Shown here in pieces: positions 1-12,500 of a stretch of DNA of 64,000 nt. Below the pieces are notes generated by a model. That model was given only the letters and a program-made list of their open reading frames with translations. It did no database searches and had not been told where the DNA came from. Origin of the DNA: Brachypodium distachyon (Eukaryota > Streptophyta > Magnoliopsida > Poales > Poaceae); the NCBI RefSeq assembly GCF_000005505.3, contig NC_016131.3:58203355-58267354 (forward strand). The letters are read 5' to 3'. The position numbers and the translations under genes are program-made. Numbering within the stretch: position 1 is the first letter of the stretch; the number at the start of each line of letters is the position of its first letter.

Positions 1-2440
1 TTCATTTAGCTTAGAACTCATTAAACTTCATACATGATAGGGCATTTTGTGAAGAGAATTTCTTCCATTATGTTTAATTTGAGGTTTTTAATTTTTCCTA
101 CAAAGTAGTACACATAAAATGACTCCATGCAAAAGGATTTCAGTTTTTCATTTTCTAATATTTTTTACAAATTGTGGTCAAACTTGCATGCATGACTATT
201 TGATGTTAGGGTTTGGTTCTTTCAACTTTATTTCCTCAGGGCAGGTACAATCATACTAGCACTACATTAAATGATTTTTTCCATATTGTTTGAACAATGT
301 ATAACACACTTGTAGTTGAAATTTTAATTACTTAAGGTAAATGTCTAGAAATCCATTAAATATATTAAAATAGCACAACGCCTCCAAGATTCATGAAATA
401 TCGGCATTAGACCTCCATTATAATTCAATTAATATTCAAGTTGAAAAATTCAAACTATCAGTTTATTTCGGGTACTTGTTTCACAAAAAATGTCATATTT
501 CACACTTAAAACAATTTGATGAAAAATTTATCACATAAAATTAAAAACTCTAGTTGGCAATCTTGTGTACAATTGTGAGACCTATGTTGGTGCAAAATTT
601 GGTGATGAAACGAGAAACTGAGATATGTATATGCCATATGATTGCCTCCAAACCCCCAGCTCCCAGCTCCAAACCCCCAGATCCAAACCAAGCTCAAAAC
701 TAGATTTTATAGCTTAGCTTCATCTACCCATCTCCCTTATACCCTTCTTCCTCTCTTTCACTGTGAGTGGGCCTAGCCGCCTAGGGACCCTGGCAGCCTC
801 TGTCCTCCGCTTCTTCCTAGCTCATCTCTTTCCTCTGCCACTACTTGCCATGGCTGGCATGCACTGGCCACGCGCAGGCACCCCGGAGTTGACCTCCACG
901 ATGTCGGTTCTGCGGTTGCTCGCCACCTTTACCACATTGGAAAGCACCTCAGCGTCCTCCCTTTTCGCTCTCCCGCGCCACGCCCGAACTGGCACCCGAG
1001 CTCGCACGTCGCGGGCGTGACGCGACCGGCATGAGTCAGCTATGCACATCCCGCGTCAAAATTGGTGTCCACCGCGACGCCGTAGAGCTCCCCTCTGACC
1101 CCGAGACTGCGCATCATGTGTCCCAAGCCGCATCTCCTATGGTTGCCCCCGCCGCCGGGAACACGAGTGGCACACGTTTTGTTCCGCGTGCGTCCGGTGC
1201 ACGCTCGTGCACCGCCGCCTTGAACGGCCGGAACACCGAGCTCCTCAAGCCACGCCACCATGTCTAATAGACTCGCGTCGCCGCATTGAGCCACCCCATG
1301 GAGGGAATCTAGCCCAATCGGCCCCAATATCCTGCGCCCCATCCATCTCCCCCAAATCCAGCCAACCGCGCCGCCAGGCCGATCTCCTCATGCATCCAAA
1401 GATCCTTAGACTGTGTCGCTACCTCCATGAGCTTCGTATCGTCAAGACGAACCAGACAGTGCCGTCCAACGAGTCTCCCGCGCACTGAATCCCCGTGCTG
1501 ATTCCATGCTCATGCCGCCGGCCACCGCCGTTGATGGCCATGCTTTGACCACCCATGCACTACAAGCGCACCACCTCTCGCCCGACGATGCGCGCCGCCT
1601 AAAGTCTCTTGTCGGGCCCATCACACACCTCGTTGACGAGCCCGGAGCTCCGCAGCTGCCTTCAAATGGCTCGAGTCGGAGGAAAAAGAACATGGACGTG
1701 GCAAGTGGTCGGCCCCACCAATCAAGGTTGAACCCGGTCCCACACGTCAGAAGCAAATGGTCAAAGTACCTTGACTGTTAACAGGTGCGCCGTGAAGGTA
1801 TTTGTGGGCATTTGTCTAAGGAACGAAGGGTAGAAACGAGCAATGTCTTAAGTCTTGGACAAAACTGAGCAGAGCTAAGCAATGGAGGGCACAAAAATAA
1901 AAATCCCCTTTTTTTTTCCGTGAAGTTGGAGGCCAATTTTGGCACCTCGCCATTTCTTCCCCGGAACAAAAAGGATCGGACGGCTGTGTACTCACGTCAC
2001 GTGGTTCCAGATTGGATAGGTTAATTTACCCAGCAAATATATGCTCTGATTGGGCAGTTCATAGGAGTTTCGATTGATCCAAGAGCTACATTTTTTTCTT
2101 TTTCTTTTTCTTAGCTATATGACTATATCATGTACAGCGAGACGAAGCAATTTTCTTAGAGTCTACTGGGTTGCAGATTGACGGGTGCACAGGTACGTTC
2201 TCATCAAAGGCTATATCCCAGGAGTGGGGTAGATCGAGTCTACTGGGCTGAGCTTATGGTTATGGGCCGTGGCCCAGCTGCTACAAGGCAAGCTGATCTC
2301 GTTCACAGCAGGGAGTACATGTTATACAAATCTACGTCGGTTAATTCGGAACGGAAGAAATATATGTTATAAACAAAAGTTTTGTGCATGTTTATGATTG
2401 AAAGGAAGAATTTAAGCGAGAACGGTGCTTAATTAAAAAA
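1..2440. other. Intergenic, no supported gene
   Basis: Positions 1-720 are AT-rich and show no coding signal. Positions about 740-1780 form a GC-rich block with only short overlapping open frames on both strands and no recognisable domain. The abrupt change in base composition could mark an old inserted element or captured gene fragment, but I found no terminal repeats. Positions 1780-2440 return to AT-rich sequence with a pyrimidine-rich run near 2090-2115. Confidence 0.5.
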
Positions 2441-2966
2441 CAACAGATTTTTGCTACGGATATGAACGCCACATTGGCTGCAATTCTAATGAATCCCCAA
2501 CACATCTGGCCTTGGATTGCCCACGTTGTTGGGTATTGATGTTGTCGGGATGGAGCAGATTGATGATCTTTCTATTCATGACAAAACTCTTGCTGCTCAG
2601 AACAAGGTGCCTGTTTTGGAAGTGGTTGTTGTTGCTACTCTTTGGAATAACTGGCTCGCAAGAAACCGCAAAGTCTTTGATGACCGAATTATCCCTGCGC
2701 ACCGATAGTTGTGAGGCAGTGTTTAAAACCTTGAAGCTCTGGTTCTATCGCTGAAAAACAAAAGAGAAGATGGCTGCTCATTATTGCTGGTTGGAAGATT
2801 GGTGTGACTAGCTTGTTTCTCTTCCTTTCTTCTTATGCTCTTTGCATGTTCTTTTTGTAATTTCTCTGGCCGCTGGTCTGTCATTGTAAAATGTCTGGAA
2901 CTATTTGGATTCCTCTTTTATAAAAATTTAGGTAGGGGCCTCCTCTCCCGACCTTGCTAAAAAAAA
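2441..2966 (+). mobile_element. 5'-truncated LINE 3' fragment
   Basis: Around 2460-2520 the plus strand encodes a cysteine/histidine pattern (C-x5-ESPTHLALDC) typical of the reverse-transcriptase zinc-binding domain at the end of plant L1-type LINE ORF2. After a frame change, positions 2630-2705 encode a TLWNNWLARNRKVF-like stretch, also characteristic of that region. The fragment ends with the plant LINE 3' signature GGGGCCTCCTCTCCC followed by an A-rich tail at about 2959-2966. Frame disruption and truncation show it is dead. The 5' border is approximate and no target duplication was resolved. Confidence 0.65.
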
Positions 2967-3014
2967 TATATCATATGTTTATAATCGTCTTGTAATTAGA
3001 GTCTTGATGATCCT

Positions 3015-3445
3015 ATAGTCAAGAATAACAACCGGCCACCCGTACCCGCCGTATAGCTCCTCCGCCAACGAAGATGTCATCCCCACACCATGATCGGACA
3101 GACGTGGTCCGTATCGACTCAAGGCGGAAGGTCCCGGCAATCATCGACGACACCCGTACGCAGACGAAGGTGTGAGTCCGGCCGGCCGGGTAGCTGGTTT
3201 CAACCGATGATGCCAGCCCCGGCCCGTTTTGCAGTCGCTTCGGCGTCGAACGTCCCGGCGGGGATGGCCAGCCTGCACCTCCCATCAATGGGATGCTCGG
3301 AGTAACTATGTAGCAGTAGTTCGTCTCCTCCATCGGCTTCACGGCCTGCGAGACAGAAATGGCCGCCGGTGACGCTCAACCCGCATGATTCTAATTTGCC
3401 TGCTGTGGAAGGAATTGAAGGAAGGATCGATAGAGGTGCAACCAT
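3015..3445 (-). other. Unrecognised coding-like stretch
   Basis: The minus strand has an 81-codon open frame at 3200-3445, with coding-like composition continuing through a stop toward about 3015. The product is not recognised and no conserved motif is visible. It could be a relic of a captured or decayed gene, or chance. Composition is more GC-rich than the flanks, which is the only positive evidence. Confidence 0.2.
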
Positions 3446-3467
3446 ATATATATGCTAAGGTAAACAG

Positions 3468-3577
3468 GCATGCAGCAGCGCATGAAACTAACCAACTGAA
3501 GTTTGCATCAATCAGTAGCAATAGCATGCAGCGCGTGAACTAACCAACTGAAACTTCCATTGATCAATTGCATTAGC
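3468..3577. repeat. Short tandem duplication (~54 bp x 2)
   Basis: Two adjacent diverged units start at 3468 and 3524. Each begins GCATGCAGC and contains AACTAACCAACTGAA. A third partial start, GCATGCC, follows at 3576. No function is apparent. Confidence 0.6.
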
Positions 3578-3585
3578 ATGCCACA

Positions 3586-4642
3586 GGAGTGATCGATGGA
3601 ACTCCCTTGATTTCGATTTCCAATCGGTTGGGTCACGCATCATATAATACTCTCGGTTCATCGGTTGGGTCATGCATCCTACAAGTCTTAGTATACTATA
3701 AGCAGAGAATTCTTTGGCTTGTGGTTGAGCCACCTCACCGCGTTTTTTTTTCCTTTCTTCTATCGGCCTTCGCTTTCGTAGTCATCACTAGTGTTTCGAC
3801 AGGGGGTCGGGCATGTACAACGCATCTCCTCCATGGAAATACATAAGGTCGATTCTACAGTAAAAAATGTATTCCCACATGAAGTGCGATGCCACATCCT
3901 GAGATCATTTGCAGGTGTTTCGTTGAAGAATGTGTCGTGCTAGTGTAGCGAGACGAAGCGGTTTTCTTAAAGCAAGTGCAGCGTTGGTCAGCAAGCATAT
4001 CTAAGAGAGTAAAAAGTAGTAACTAGCACCACTTCTAACCACTGCACCGATTCCAGTACTTGATACGATTCTAACTTCTGTTGACTTTGGTGGACCCAGA
4101 AACGAGTGAGACAGAGAAGGTTGGATAAGAGATCCCGGAATTCTATTTTCTATCCTGTCGGTGGGTCCCATGAGTGAGTCTAGCACATTGGAGGAGTCTT
4201 TTTCTTAGCACCTCTTCACTTGGAAACTTTCTAGCACAGCCACATTGGTCATGCTAGCCCAATTATTCATGGGTTCCTTGTCTCCCACTCTCCCTGCATA
4301 TCTTCCTCGGCAAATTTTCCAAGAAAACTCTGCAATCTGTGTGTCTCATGCAAGTCATCGGGTCCGTAGGTAGGGATGACCGAAAAACTCTGTTCTTCGC
4401 CTTCAAAGCCTTACCGAAGCAGCAAGACAACCAGCACGAAGTAAGAATGTAAGATCATTGAGAAGCCGCAGAACAAAATTGTGGGCCAGAATATATGGTT
4501 AGTTTGCTTACTTCTTTGTCCGAGTTGGTGGAAAAGGCAATGAACAAGAGCAATAACACATCTTGGACGTGCACCCATAAGTAATAGAATCAAATTAGGA
4601 TCAGTACTAATGATAAACAATGCATTTGGAAACCATATTTTA
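3586..4642. other. Intergenic, nothing supported
   Basis: AT-rich sequence with short open frames only. The stretch near 3937-3960 (AGCGAGACGAAGC then TTTTCTTA) recurs at about 2137-2157, so some dispersed repeat is present. No gene or complete element is recognised. Confidence 0.5.
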
Positions 4643-5085
4643 GAGTAAATTTCACAAAACCACACTTCTTGGGGCTAGGGTTTCAATGGGCCACAGTTCT
4701 AATAGTCTCACAAAACCACACTTTTTCGGGCGGATCTTCTCACAGAACCCAAATTAGGTAATTAAGAGCGTTTGATGGTGTTTCTGACAAGTGGGACCCA
4801 CATGTCGGATGCCAAGATCGAATCGGGATTTCCCGGGTAGACAGAGAAGCTTAACGGGGTGTCGAGCAAATGCTGACGTGGACAAAAAAAGGGTTTGACC
4901 CGTCCAACCTGGCATCCGACATGTGGGTCCCACTTGTCAGAAACACCATCAAATGCTCCTAATTACCTGATTTGGGTTCTGTGAGAAGATCTGCCCGAAA
5001 AAGTATGGTTTTATGAGACTATTAGTCATAACTGTGGTCCGTTGAAACCCTAGCCCCAAGAAGTGTGGTTTTGTGAAATGTACTC
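4643..5085. mobile_element. Mutator-type MITE with long inverted arms, 9-bp TSD
   Basis: The 443-bp element has terminal inverted repeats of about 170 bp. The left arm starts GAGTAAATTTCACAAAACC and the reverse complement of the right end starts GAGTACATTTCACAAAACC. It is flanked by a perfect 9-bp direct repeat, CATATTTTA, at 4634-4642 and 5086-5094. Nine-base target duplications and long arms are hallmarks of the Mutator superfamily, so this is best called a non-autonomous MULE-type foldback element. It has no coding capacity. Arms meet around an unpaired centre near 4815-4908. Confidence 0.85.
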
Positions 5086-5094
5086 CATATTTTA

Positions 5095-6100
5095 TCTAAA
5101 AAAGAGAAGATACCACCCCCTTTAATCCAAGCAGCAGTACCACAGAAGATGTTCCAAAACACAGGCACGAGAACAACCCTACCAAAGAGAGATTAGTGGT
5201 ACATGATGGACGTACATAAAATGTACTCGTAGTTGTTATATATATTTAATCCCCATTTTGATAGCCTTTGTCTCCGCTGAAACTGAAAGGATTAATCATT
5301 GCACGTAGCTAGCAATGTGAATTCAGATAGCACATAGTTGTGTGTGTCAGCAAGCCTGGCAGAATTCACAAGTCAGTATTATACATCAAAAGTAAGAAAA
5401 AGAGAAGAAGGCAGAACTTTTCTGGAATTTTGCTATTTAGAGCTTATCCCTACACACACCAGAAACAATCTAACTTGCGCTTTATATTCCAACATTCATC
5501 TTGTTTGTCAATTTTCAGTGTGCCTAGGATGCAACAAACATATCCAATGATAAATACAACTAAGATTAAATCCACAAACACCAAACCATTAAACATACCA
5601 GTACAAACAACAATTTATCCAGTGGTAAATACACAATTCATAACTAAACACAACAAACTCCAATGACAAATATACAACACCAAAATCAATTTTGAGATAA
5701 AGGTAGCCGAGAGAGGAAATGAAATTGGTGAACGTACCTCCGAGGGCGGGCGGGTGGAAGGAGGCGTGGGAAGGGTTCTAGAAGGTTCCAGAGTCAGCGG
5801 CCAGAGCTTGGATCGGGGAGGAGCGGTGAGGGCGTAGTGGCGGTGGCCATCTGTGACGGTTAATCTAGGGAGGGAAGCACCCGCCTCCACGATTCCATTT
5901 CCAACGCCGGCCGGCCGCCAATGAACTTGGAGAAATTTGACAAAATGCCACAACTTTTTTTGGACTTTGTCCCAAAAGCACATCTTTCCTTGTGTTAGAC
6001 AAAATGACACTTTTCTTTGAAACTTTTGACAAAATACCATTTTCTGTTTTTTAAACACTTTTTTTCCATCTAGGCCCACATAACAGTTATTATTGGACGG
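5095..6100. other. Intergenic with repeat-like tract
   Basis: No supported gene. Positions about 5935-6060 contain several spaced copies of a GACAAAATG(C/A)CA-like motif, a pattern often seen near the ends of plant DNA transposons. The flanking GC-rich patch (5740-5930) has open frames but no recognisable domain. The 154-codon minus-strand frame at 5615-6079 runs across this tract and was not accepted as a gene. Confidence 0.4.
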
Positions 6101-6415
6101 ATTCCCCCTTGTCGATTGAAGGACAATTACGACGAAGATGTGTTGGGTCGCTGTCGCATTTTAAGGATGATTACGAGGAAAATGGCAGGCATCTGTTTAA
6201 AAAGCCATGGCGTCTTAACCTCCGGCTGGTGGGACCTCTTTTAGGCCTGTCGAGCTTCACGGGCCGGGCCGATCTGTGCCTGGTGCCGTGCCTGGGCCGA
6301 GAAGAATCTGTTTGTACCGGGCTTCGCCAGATAAACACAGAGCCGGCCCGATACAGGCCCGGTCCGGCGGCTTTAGATCTGAGAATTATTATTCCCCCCT
6401 TGTCGATTGAAGGAC
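6101..6415. repeat. 24-bp direct repeat bracketing a 266-bp GC-rich segment
   Basis: ATTCCCCCTTGTCGATTGAA plus GGAC at 6101-6124 recurs at 6391-6415 with one extra C. The enclosed segment is GC-rich and contains repeated GGGCCG/GCCCG words. This could be a local duplication or an unidentified insertion. It lies just upstream of the HtrA-like gene. Confidence 0.6.
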
Positions 6416-6547
6416 CCAAATTTCAAGTCCCATCTGGCCATCTGCGAGCAGCGGCGCGCGAGCGTCCCCGGCGATCGTGAGGGAGCCGACGGCTTGCTTC
6501 TGGCGCCGACCCGCTCCTCGGTAGGTCAACGATGACTCAAGAGGGAG

Positions 6548-9500
6548 ATGCGTCGGGGTCCAGAGCCCCTGCGCTCCGTCGCGGCCACGCCCGCCACGAC
6601 GGCCCAGGTGCGTACGCGGCGGCAGTCCTCCGGCTCCCAATCGGCACGGACAAGGAAGAGAAAGAGGAGGGCGGCTGGGAACCAGAGATCGAACAAACGG
6701 AAGAGTGCCAGTGAGGAGGAGAAGGAGGAGGAGGTCTCGTCTGCCGGAAGCTCTCCACTTCGCGAGCTCGACGTACCGGATGAGATCTATGATCTTGACG
6801 ATCCGGAGATATGGAAAGTAATTGATAAGGCGCAAGCAGAAATCGATGCAAAATTAGGTTTGCTCTACAAGCCCTCTCGTTTCCTTCCATCATCGTGTAT
6901 TCCATTTAGTACAAAATTCATATGATACGTTTGGTACATTGGTGTTTACTTTGTATGTTTATCTTCTTATAGCTCGCCGCACGGCATGGGCCACGCTTAA
7001 TATGCGCATGCTCAGAGGTAGCATGTGCGTACTTGATGATCCAAAGCTTGTTCCTGACCGTGAATCTGCAAGAAAGGCCGTGCTTAATGCTGCTCAATCT
7101 TTTGTTGGACTTACATCCTCTGTTGGTAATAACAGTGATACCTTGGCTATTTATTTACTAGCATCGTGAAAGCATAGTTTTGTGCTGACATTTTCATGAA
7201 TTTGTAGGTGGTAAGCCGCTAGCACGATCCTGCGGTTTCTGGGTTCATTGGGATGAGGAGAAAAAGATTGGTACGGTTCTGACAACGTCACGTCTAATTT
7301 GCACCAAGTCCCCATCCAGGAGCGCCTGGTTAGGACAAGAAGAGTATGATATTGATGCTGAGGTGAGTTCTACAGATATTCTTAACTTGGCCCAACGCAG
7401 AAGTTATAATTTATTCTGCTATTATTTCTCGACATAGACATCCGTGCAATCTGCTAATCTTGGGGTTTTTGATGTATCTCTTGCTTAAGCAAGGAAATGC
7501 ACAAGTTGTTAGGTTGCTGCTCGCTCATCAACGATGCAAACATAATAGTTCCTTTCCAAGACTACCAGAAATAGCATGCGAGTTCCATTTTTTGATAATA
7601 AATACCCAATTTTTATATTGCTCTTTCTCAGTTGATAATAATTTCCCTTCTGAATTGTCAAATTAAACCATCTAGGAACTGGCTGGTTTTGAATGTTTTA
7701 TCCTTCAGCATAATGCTAGTTGACTGGTGCTCTCAATGGTTAAGGCTTAATTAGAGGTTCTTGATTTATGCTGCACTGAACTTATCCATAACCTGTTGTG
7801 GAATAATAGCCACAAAAGAAGAAAAAATCTGGTTAGCCAAACACTAAGGAAAAGTTGGCAGGACAAGGCAGAGTTATCATAATCAAGCAGGATGCGAACA
7901 TCTCAGTATTTCCTAGCAGTTGATAGAATTCATTCACATGTTTGTTATTGTTACGAAATCCGGCGGATGCACGATCAAGGATGACACTGAGACACGATAT
8001 TTGTTAACGAAATTCGGCCGAAGCCTACATCCCCGGGGCATGACTACGGGCGCTCCTCCCCCATAATACCGCAACACCGGCCACCCTGGGCGCCGGCACA
8101 AAGCCGCCGGCTCCCCCTACGAGCCTATTGCTATTATATTGTCATGATCTCTTTGGGCTACCCCGCGGTTCCTTTATATATTAGGCCCGGGTTACACGTG
8201 TTCGACTCCAACACCTAACCCTCCGCTGATTCCAAATCCAACTATAACCCTATTGGTACACATATTCGACACATATCTCAACAAACTCCACCTTGGCGAA
8301 TATGTCCCTCGCCACCTTGAAGCCGTCATGCACGAACCTCCGTGTACCTTTGGACCTGAACCATCAATCATGAGTTCCACTGCTACTTCCTTGACATCAC
8401 ATGACTCCACTTGCAACCGTAGTCCCTCCTCTTATTCATGAACAGTCAATGCTCCTGCGAAAAATAAATTCCTCCACACTCCCGCCTTGTGCTCCTAACT
8501 TTCCGAAGTATCCGTTCAACGCCATCACACACCGATCATGAAGTCACCATATTCGACAACACCGATGTATCGTCACCCTGGTAGCCTCTTCCTTGATCTA
8601 TGTGAAAATGAACAACTCACATGTTAGCTGCCACATAAGAGTTACCTGAACTCATCATCCTCGCCATCGTTGACTGTCCTCATGAAACTTGAAGGAATCT
8701 CGCCGTCGCCCTTGAGTCACCTCGAGTCGAATTCACAGTTTTTTCATCCTTTTCGGATAGTCTTCTACATGTCCCACAGCTATAGCACTCCGCCTCCTTC
8801 TGCATACCGTCACCTGCACTTTGCTATGTGCATCGAACATCACAGAATATACGACCACGTGCTCTCTAAGCCTTTGACAATTCAGACTTTCCAAAAAAAC
8901 ACTTTCTCAGCTTCCCCATGGCCGACTCTTGTCCATCACTTCAGACCATCCTAATAGACCCAGTCACCAACTTGAACCTGATACTCGCCAAGACAGCTTC
9001 AGCACCCCTGCACACATGTCAAGCCACTGTCTGACCGCATATGCCTTGGTCTGTTGCCGTGTCCCGTGCTTACCGCACACCTCGCCACTATTACCGCGTC
9101 AAGCATCCGCAATCTTGGCCAAGATCTACCGGGTAGCATACTCACACCACCTTAGGCCCCACTGCACATCCATCAGTCATACCCGACCGATGTCGAGTTC
9201 CACACATCCCTCAGGCATGCGCCACGTGTTGTCACGCCACAGAATTCGGACACCATCAGCCCTCACGCTCCTACGTCGTTGTCGCCGATCTTCTGTCCTC
9301 TTCTGTTCCGACCGACATCCCTGTCGATCCGCCAGACTGTCGTCTGACCCCAGCTGAACTTGTCCGATTGCGACTGTACTCCACCTTGTGTCATGCCATC
9401 CCAACACCAAGTGTATTACTCAACGCCTTGTAGACACACGATCCACACGACACGCTCCAGGCTACTCCTAGCCTTATACGCGCACCGTCTCTCGTCGCCT

Positions 9501-12500
9501 GAAGCCACGCTGCACGCACCCAACGTCCTGCCAAAGCTCCTGACAAACCAACACTAGCCTGCTCTTCAGAGAAACTCCTGAGATCCTTCACTTCCGTATG
9601 CGATCCTTTTTTCTCCTCGCAAAACATCTGCGCTCGAAAAATTTGATCTGCAACAACAATGACCTGACCTCTAATTGTCTGGTTTGCCCCTGGCTTTCCC
9701 GTGGTTTCTACCTTGCTTTGCCCAACGATTGCTTAGCAGCTCCGTGGATTTTTCCTCTCTGAGTCGCCCTACCGCTTTTCCTCGTGTCCTACTGCTCGAG
9801 TACTTAACGTTGCCTTCCGCGCCGTACAGACTCGACATCAATCTGCCCTCCGCGCGTTGCACCGAAGCCTACTCGGCCTCTGCTCCTTGCCGCACCGCCT
9901 GAGCCTGCTCCTGCCTCGAATTTAAACCGAGCCCCGGAGTCAAGCCGGACCGCGACCTGAGTCCGACCTGCACACGCCTGCTACTGACTGCATGCGATTT
10001 TTTTTTTCTCAATCCGACCAGAGCCCCGCTAAAAGGGCCTTTTTTTTCTTCGAAACCGAGGCACCGCTAGCCAAGGACGTGACAACCTGCATGCACCTAG
10101 TGCCTTGGCCTCCTAGTACTTTTCCTTTCTTTATTCCTTCAAAGCCGACCAGCCCCCAGCCTTGACCCTTTCCTTGATTAACTTAGAAATTGATCAAATC
10201 CCACCCCACGTGATGGCCTGGCTGCATGCAAGCCCTTCTTTCTTTTTCTTAATTTGGAAACCGATTAGTACTCAGCTAGCCACTGCTCCTTCGACCTCCA
10301 AGATTTGCTTGTGCAACGCTGTGGCTGCTGTCCGTAGAACTCTTGACTCGACTCAGATTTCCAATCCAATTAGTTGCCGCAGCTTCGTCCGACGAGTTAA
10401 CTCCCGTGCCTGTCACCTGCTGCCGACGCCGGCAATTTGTAATAGTTGCAACCCTTGTGCAAATTATATGCATAAACTCGTGTTGCATTCTGACCACCTG
10501 CATTGTCGACACAACTCGTCCACCGTGCCACCATGCCGCCCTATGCCACACCCGATCCACCGCCATACCGCGATGCATCCCGCTCCGATCTATCAGGTCG
10601 CCCATGTGTCTGGTCGCCGGTCTGGTCGCGAGCCGAAGCCGTCGTCCGATCCGCGACGTCTTCCCGGCCACTGTGTCAGCCCGATCACCACGCCTGGTCG
10701 ATCCTTGCCAACTGCAGCCCATCGAACGGTTCAGGCCGCCTGAAGTGTCCGACTCCACCGATTGGAAATCCGATCGCCGCCATGCTCCACCTTGCACCGC
10801 ATTGGACGTTCTGCGGCGCCCGTCGAGCATGATCCTCGCACCTTCCACAAGATCTCCCGCATCCCCTCCCCCTCGCTCTGATACCACTTGTTACGAAATC
10901 CGGCGGATGCACGATCAAGGATGACACCGAGGCACGATATTTGTTAACGAGGTTCGGCCGAAGCCTACATCCCTGGGGCATGAGTACGGGCACTCCTCCC
11001 CCCATAATACCGCAACACCGGCCACCTTGGGCGCCGGCACAAAGCCGCCGGCTCCCCCTACGAGCCTATTGCTATTATGTTGTCATGATCTCTTTGGGCT
11101 ACCCCGCGGTTCCTTTATATATTAGGCCCGGGTTACACGTGTTCAACTCCAACACCTAACCCTCCGCTGATTCCAAATCCAACTATGACCCTACTCGTAC
11201 ACATATTCGACACATATCTCAACAGTTATGATATGTATAGATATGAACATCTCAATATTTCCTAATTGATAAAGTTCAGTCACATATTTTATATTTACCA
11301 TGGTCAATTAGGAGGAAATGCATTCCCAACCATTCAACCAAAATTAGTTATTTACTAAAATGAATTAAGAGAAATCCCCTGTATAGTGTGGGTTCTCGAA
11401 GCATAAATAAAAGGACAGGTTCTACCTCTGTCATTGCTGTATGATAAACTAGTTGCAAGTTTGATAGTTTATGTCGTAATTTTTAGAAACACATAAATCT
11501 TGCATTTTGCACCTTCATAGGTTCTCGTGCACCTGCGGGGTAACACCACTGAAAAGGCCCAACTGCAGTATCATCAGAAGCACTATGATTTGGCCTTCTT
11601 CAAGGTTAAAGTAGATAAGCCTGTCCATATACTTCCTTTCAATGATGGTGTGAAACATGGTGACCAAGTTTTGGAGCTTGGAAGAGATGAACAATCATTT
11701 CTGAGGATATGCCATGGTGTGGGAAAAAATGAGATACTCGAGAGAAAACTTGCTTGAAAGATATCATTATATGCATGTTGATGGTGCAGATCAACATGCT
11801 AAGGTACAACAGTGTTTCATCTTTGGATTGAATCGTATATTACTATTTGTGGCAATGTTATTTTGATGTTTTATTTGTCAATTATTGTTATTGTGTCTGA
11901 ATTTTTCAATACAATTTTCTAGTATGCAAGGGAGGGCCACTCATTGACTTTGATGGAAAAATTGTTGGAATGTTCAATGGCAACACGAGAGGCTCTTTTA
12001 TACCATCTTCCATTTTAGTCAAGTGCTTGCAGCTATGGAGGAAATTTCAGTACGTTCTTTTACTTCAAATTCTCTTGTAGTGGCAGAAAAACATTCTTAT
12101 CTGCTATTATTGCTTGTTATTTCACACTTGAACTTAGTTTCTGAACTACTACAAAAAAACACATTTAACACTAACATGCTATTGTGCAAAGCTAGAAAGA
12201 AACACCTATTAATGGTGTCGATCAAGGTTTTCGAGTCGCCAAGTCAAGTTGAGTCGCCCACCAATTGGCTAGGAGACTAGGTTGATTAGTCATTGACTAG
12301 TCAGGACTAATCGCCCCAAGTCGCCCAACTATTCAAGGGTTTTTATCAATTCAGGATGAGAGGAGAGGTCGTGGCAGCAGGGAAGGTCGAAGACAGAGTT
12401 GTAGTAGTAAAGCAGCTTGAAGGAGAGGAGGTAACCAGGAGCAACCAGGAGCTAGCTCCTGGCGGCTGTTGGATGAGCTCTAGAAAAAAGACAGAATCCT

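Larger units (their letters stand above)
7949..11224 (-). mobile_element. Complete non-autonomous LTR retrotransposon in intron 3
   Basis: Direct LTRs at 7949-8283 and 10889-11224 start TGTTACG and end CTCAACA. A perfect 5-bp target duplication GTTAT lies at 7944-7948 and 11225-11229. The reverse complement just inside the right LTR (10874-10887) reads GTGGTATCAGAGCG, the initiator-tRNA primer site used by Ty1-copia elements, so the element is on the minus strand. The 2.6-kb interior has no gag or pol similarity, only GC-rich open frames without domains. About 13 substitutions and one indel separate the LTRs (about 4%), mostly transitions. At a commonly used grass rate of 1.3e-8 per site per year this would suggest roughly 1.5 million years, an inference only. 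Confidence 0.88.

Noticed and set aside
763..1756. Overlapping short frames in a GC-rich block
   Set aside because: No single frame dominates, none shows a domain, and both strands are equally open, as expected from GC-rich non-coding DNA.
5615..6079. 154-codon minus-strand frame
   Set aside because: It crosses a repeat tract with regularly spaced GACAAAATG-type words and a GC-rich patch. No domain or splice support.
10276..10887. 203-codon minus-strand frame next to the LTR
   Set aside because: It lies in the GC-rich interior of the non-autonomous LTR element, begins at the primer-binding site, and shows no gag or other domain. Overlapping frames of similar length exist on the other strand.
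11923..11930. Alternative acceptor for HtrA-like exon 5 at 11922
   Set aside because: It would require a second compensating frame change at the end of exon 4. The acceptor ending at 11930 joins the conserved frame directly.
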